Shown one piece after another: positions 6,203-7,472 of a DNA stretch of 7,472 bases; position 1 is the first letter of the stretch, and the number at the start of each line of letters is the position of its first letter. Under the pieces are notes generated by a model. That model was not told the DNA's origin. It made no database searches and saw only the letters and a program-made list of their open reading frames with translations. The stretch is taken from contig JBBSUX010000176.1 in NCBI GenBank assembly GCA_038234045.1, positions 1 to 7,472 on the forward strand, given 5' to 3'. The stretch is from JBBSUX01 sp038234045. Lineage in GTDB: Bacteria; Pseudomonadota; Gammaproteobacteria; Burkholderiales; Burkholderiaceae_C. Position numbers and translations under genes: made by a program.

Positions 6203-7472
6203 GAGAACGAGTCGGCTTTCTGATTGTGAGATGAGTTGCGCGCCTGCTGATAGATGTAGTCGCGGTCGAAAGGATAAACCGACTGGGCTCCAGGCAGCGC
6301 CGTGCCGTCGATTTGCCCATCGGGGCGTGCGGCAAGAATCTGGTGCAGCGATATCCATCCGTGCTCGAAACTCATCGCACTGCCGGAGAGGTAAAGGCGA
6401 TAGGCGCGCAGTGTGCGCTCTGCGCGCTCGGCATCCCCCGAACGCGCAAGCACCGCTGCGGCGTCGTCCAGGCGTGACTCCAATGCATCCGACCAGGCCC
6501 ACAAGGTGCGAGCGTAATGCGGCCGCAGATTTTCGGTATCGACCATCTCCAGGTTGGCGCCAGCGAGCTCGTGCAGCACATGGCTCACATGCATCAACTC
6601 GCCGCCGGGGAATATGTATTTCTCGATGAAGTTGCCCATGCCCGCACCAAGCTGGGTGTTGGTAAGTCCACCAGCCGTGATGCCATGATTCAGCAGCAAT
6701 CCTCCCGGGGCAAGCAACTGATAGAGCTTCCCGAAATAGGTCGGCATGTTGGCGCGGCCCACATGTTCAAACATGCCAACCGAGGCAATCTTGTCGAACT
6801 GCTGGTCATCGGGTAACTCGCGGTAGTCGCGCAACTCCATCTTCACCCTGCCGACAAGGCCGCGTTCGGCGATCAGCCGCTGAACATAGGCATGCTGATT
6901 GTGGGAAAGGGTGATCCCCGTTGCCTCGACGCCGTAGTTTTCGGCCGCCCACAGCAAGAGGCCGCCCCAGCCAGCTCCCACGTCGAGAAAGCGTTCCCCC
7001 GCTTTCAGATCGAGCTTTTTGCAGATGTGGTCGAGCTTGGCCTCTTGCGCCTCGGCAACCGTCATCTCCGGCGATCGAAAATAGGCGCACGAATACACGC
7101 GCCGCGGATCGAGCCAGAGTGCATAGAAGTCGTCCGATACGTCGTAGTGAAATTCAATCTGCGCGGCGTCGCGCTCGCGCGAATGCGACGCTACCGACTT
7201 CGCTCGCCGCAGCATTTGCGTCCACCAATGCGTATCGCTGTCTGTAGGATTGCCAGGCAGCAGACCAGAAACCACCGACATGAGATCCCTCATTCGGCCC
7301 TGGACCTGCACCGTACCCTCAACTATCGCTTCGGCCAGCGAACCGATCTGGCCTGCAGCGAGGCGAACCAGCGCCGACATGTCGTCCACCCGAAGCGTGA
7401 TAGCTGCACCTTCGGGGCCAAGACGTTTGCCATCGGGTAGCTGGAGCGCCACGGGAACAGGCAAGCCAAGAA
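6163..7472 (-). CDS. cfa: Cyclopropane-fatty-acyl-phospholipid synthase family SAM methyltransferase (5' end beyond window)
   Basis: This enzyme class transfers a methylene from S-adenosylmethionine to the double bond of an unsaturated phospholipid acyl chain at the inner membrane face. Counting from the TTG at 7464: YDVSDDFYALWLDP at 107-120, YSCAYF at 124-129, SAM-binding FLDVGAGWGGLLLW at 159-172, GITLSHNQ at 183-190, SVGMFEHVG at 228-236, KYIFPGGELM at 282-291 and LRPHYARTLWAW at 313-324. Cys126, Glu233, His260, Ile262 and Tyr317 appear to correspond to the bicarbonate-binding active-site residues of E. coli Cfa. The frame is open to the right window edge, so the true start probably lies outside. 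The usual family ending (YPFDRDYIY, 397-405) is followed by a 28-residue low-complexity tail that runs into the DUF1840 gene, suggesting a lost stop codon. The family is secure; other lipid-modifying relatives are possible. Confidence 0.92.
   Translation of the reverse strand, partial: LGLPVPVALQLPDGKRLGPEGAAITLRVDDMSALVRLAAGQIGSLAEAIVEGTVQVQGRMRDLMSVVSGLLPGNPTDSDTHWWTQMLRRAKSVASHSRERDAAQIEFHYDVSDDFYALWLDPRRVYSCAYFRSPEMTVAEAQEAKLDHICKKLDLKAGERFLDVGAGWGGLLLWAAENYGVEATGITLSHNQHAYVQRLIAERGLVGRVKMELRDYRELPDDQQFDKIASVGMFEHVGRANMPTYFGKLYQLLAPGGLLLNHGITAGGLTNTQLGAGMGNFIEKYIFPGGELMHVSHVLHELAGANLEMVDTENLRPHYARTLWAWSDALESRLDDAAAVLARSGDAERAERTLRAYRLYLSGSAMSFEHGWISLHQILAARPDGQIDGTALPGAQSVYPFDRDYIYQQARNSSHNQKADSFSCSTSSNPKPPLT

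Noticed and set aside
6203..6502. N-terminal extension of the DUF1840 frame to 211 residues
   Set aside because: The added residues are the synthase gene read out of frame; the conserved family N-terminus begins at the ATG at 6202.
7462..7464. TTG as the synthase start codon
   Set aside because: The frame stays open to the window edge and the family normally has additional N-terminal residues, so the gene is treated as cut by the edge.
1..7472. tRNA, rRNA, CRISPR, transposase or phage genes
   Set aside because: Reading both strands I found no cloverleaf-like sequence, spaced direct-repeat array or transposase/integrase motif.

Overview
The window looks like ordinary chromosome from a GC-rich betaproteobacterium, most likely Burkholderiales and perhaps Comamonadaceae. 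That placement is an inference from codon use, protein style and a folded intergenic repeat that I recall from that group; no search was run.

Left part (1-2482, + strand): the 3' end of a transport operon. It holds the C-terminus of a branched-chain-amino-acid-type (HAAT) ABC substrate-binding protein, then a roughly 130-bp spacer filled by a strongly foldable repeat-like element. Next come a complete LivF-type ABC ATPase and, overlapping its stop by one base (TGATG), a PaaK-family acyl/aryl-CoA ligase. Together these suggest uptake of a carboxylic acid, possibly aromatic or hydrophobic, coupled to its activation as a CoA thioester. The missing permease, LivG-type and FadD-like genes would be expected to the left of the window.

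Middle (2483-5866): a short convergent intergenic gap, then a 1029-residue minus-strand cytosolic c-di-GMP protein with the order GAF-PAS-PAS-PAS-GGDEF-EAL. Both catalytic domains and the inhibitory I-site look intact. Its upstream region contains a perfect 7-bp inverted repeat with a 6-bp spacer, placed over a weak candidate promoter.

Right part (5867-7472, - strand): a cyclopropane-fatty-acyl-phospholipid synthase family methyltransferase, with its 5' end cut by the window edge. A DUF1840-type small protein follows. Its start codon lies inside the 3' end of the synthase gene, giving a 40-nt out-of-frame overlap. This DUF1840 copy carries an unusual histidine cluster.

I see no mobile element, CRISPR array, tRNA or rRNA. 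No clearly new system is visible. The best leads are the ligase with a degenerate nucleotide-binding loop, the foldable spacer inside the transport operon, the palindrome upstream of the c-di-GMP gene, and the His-rich DUF1840 protein overlapping the synthase.
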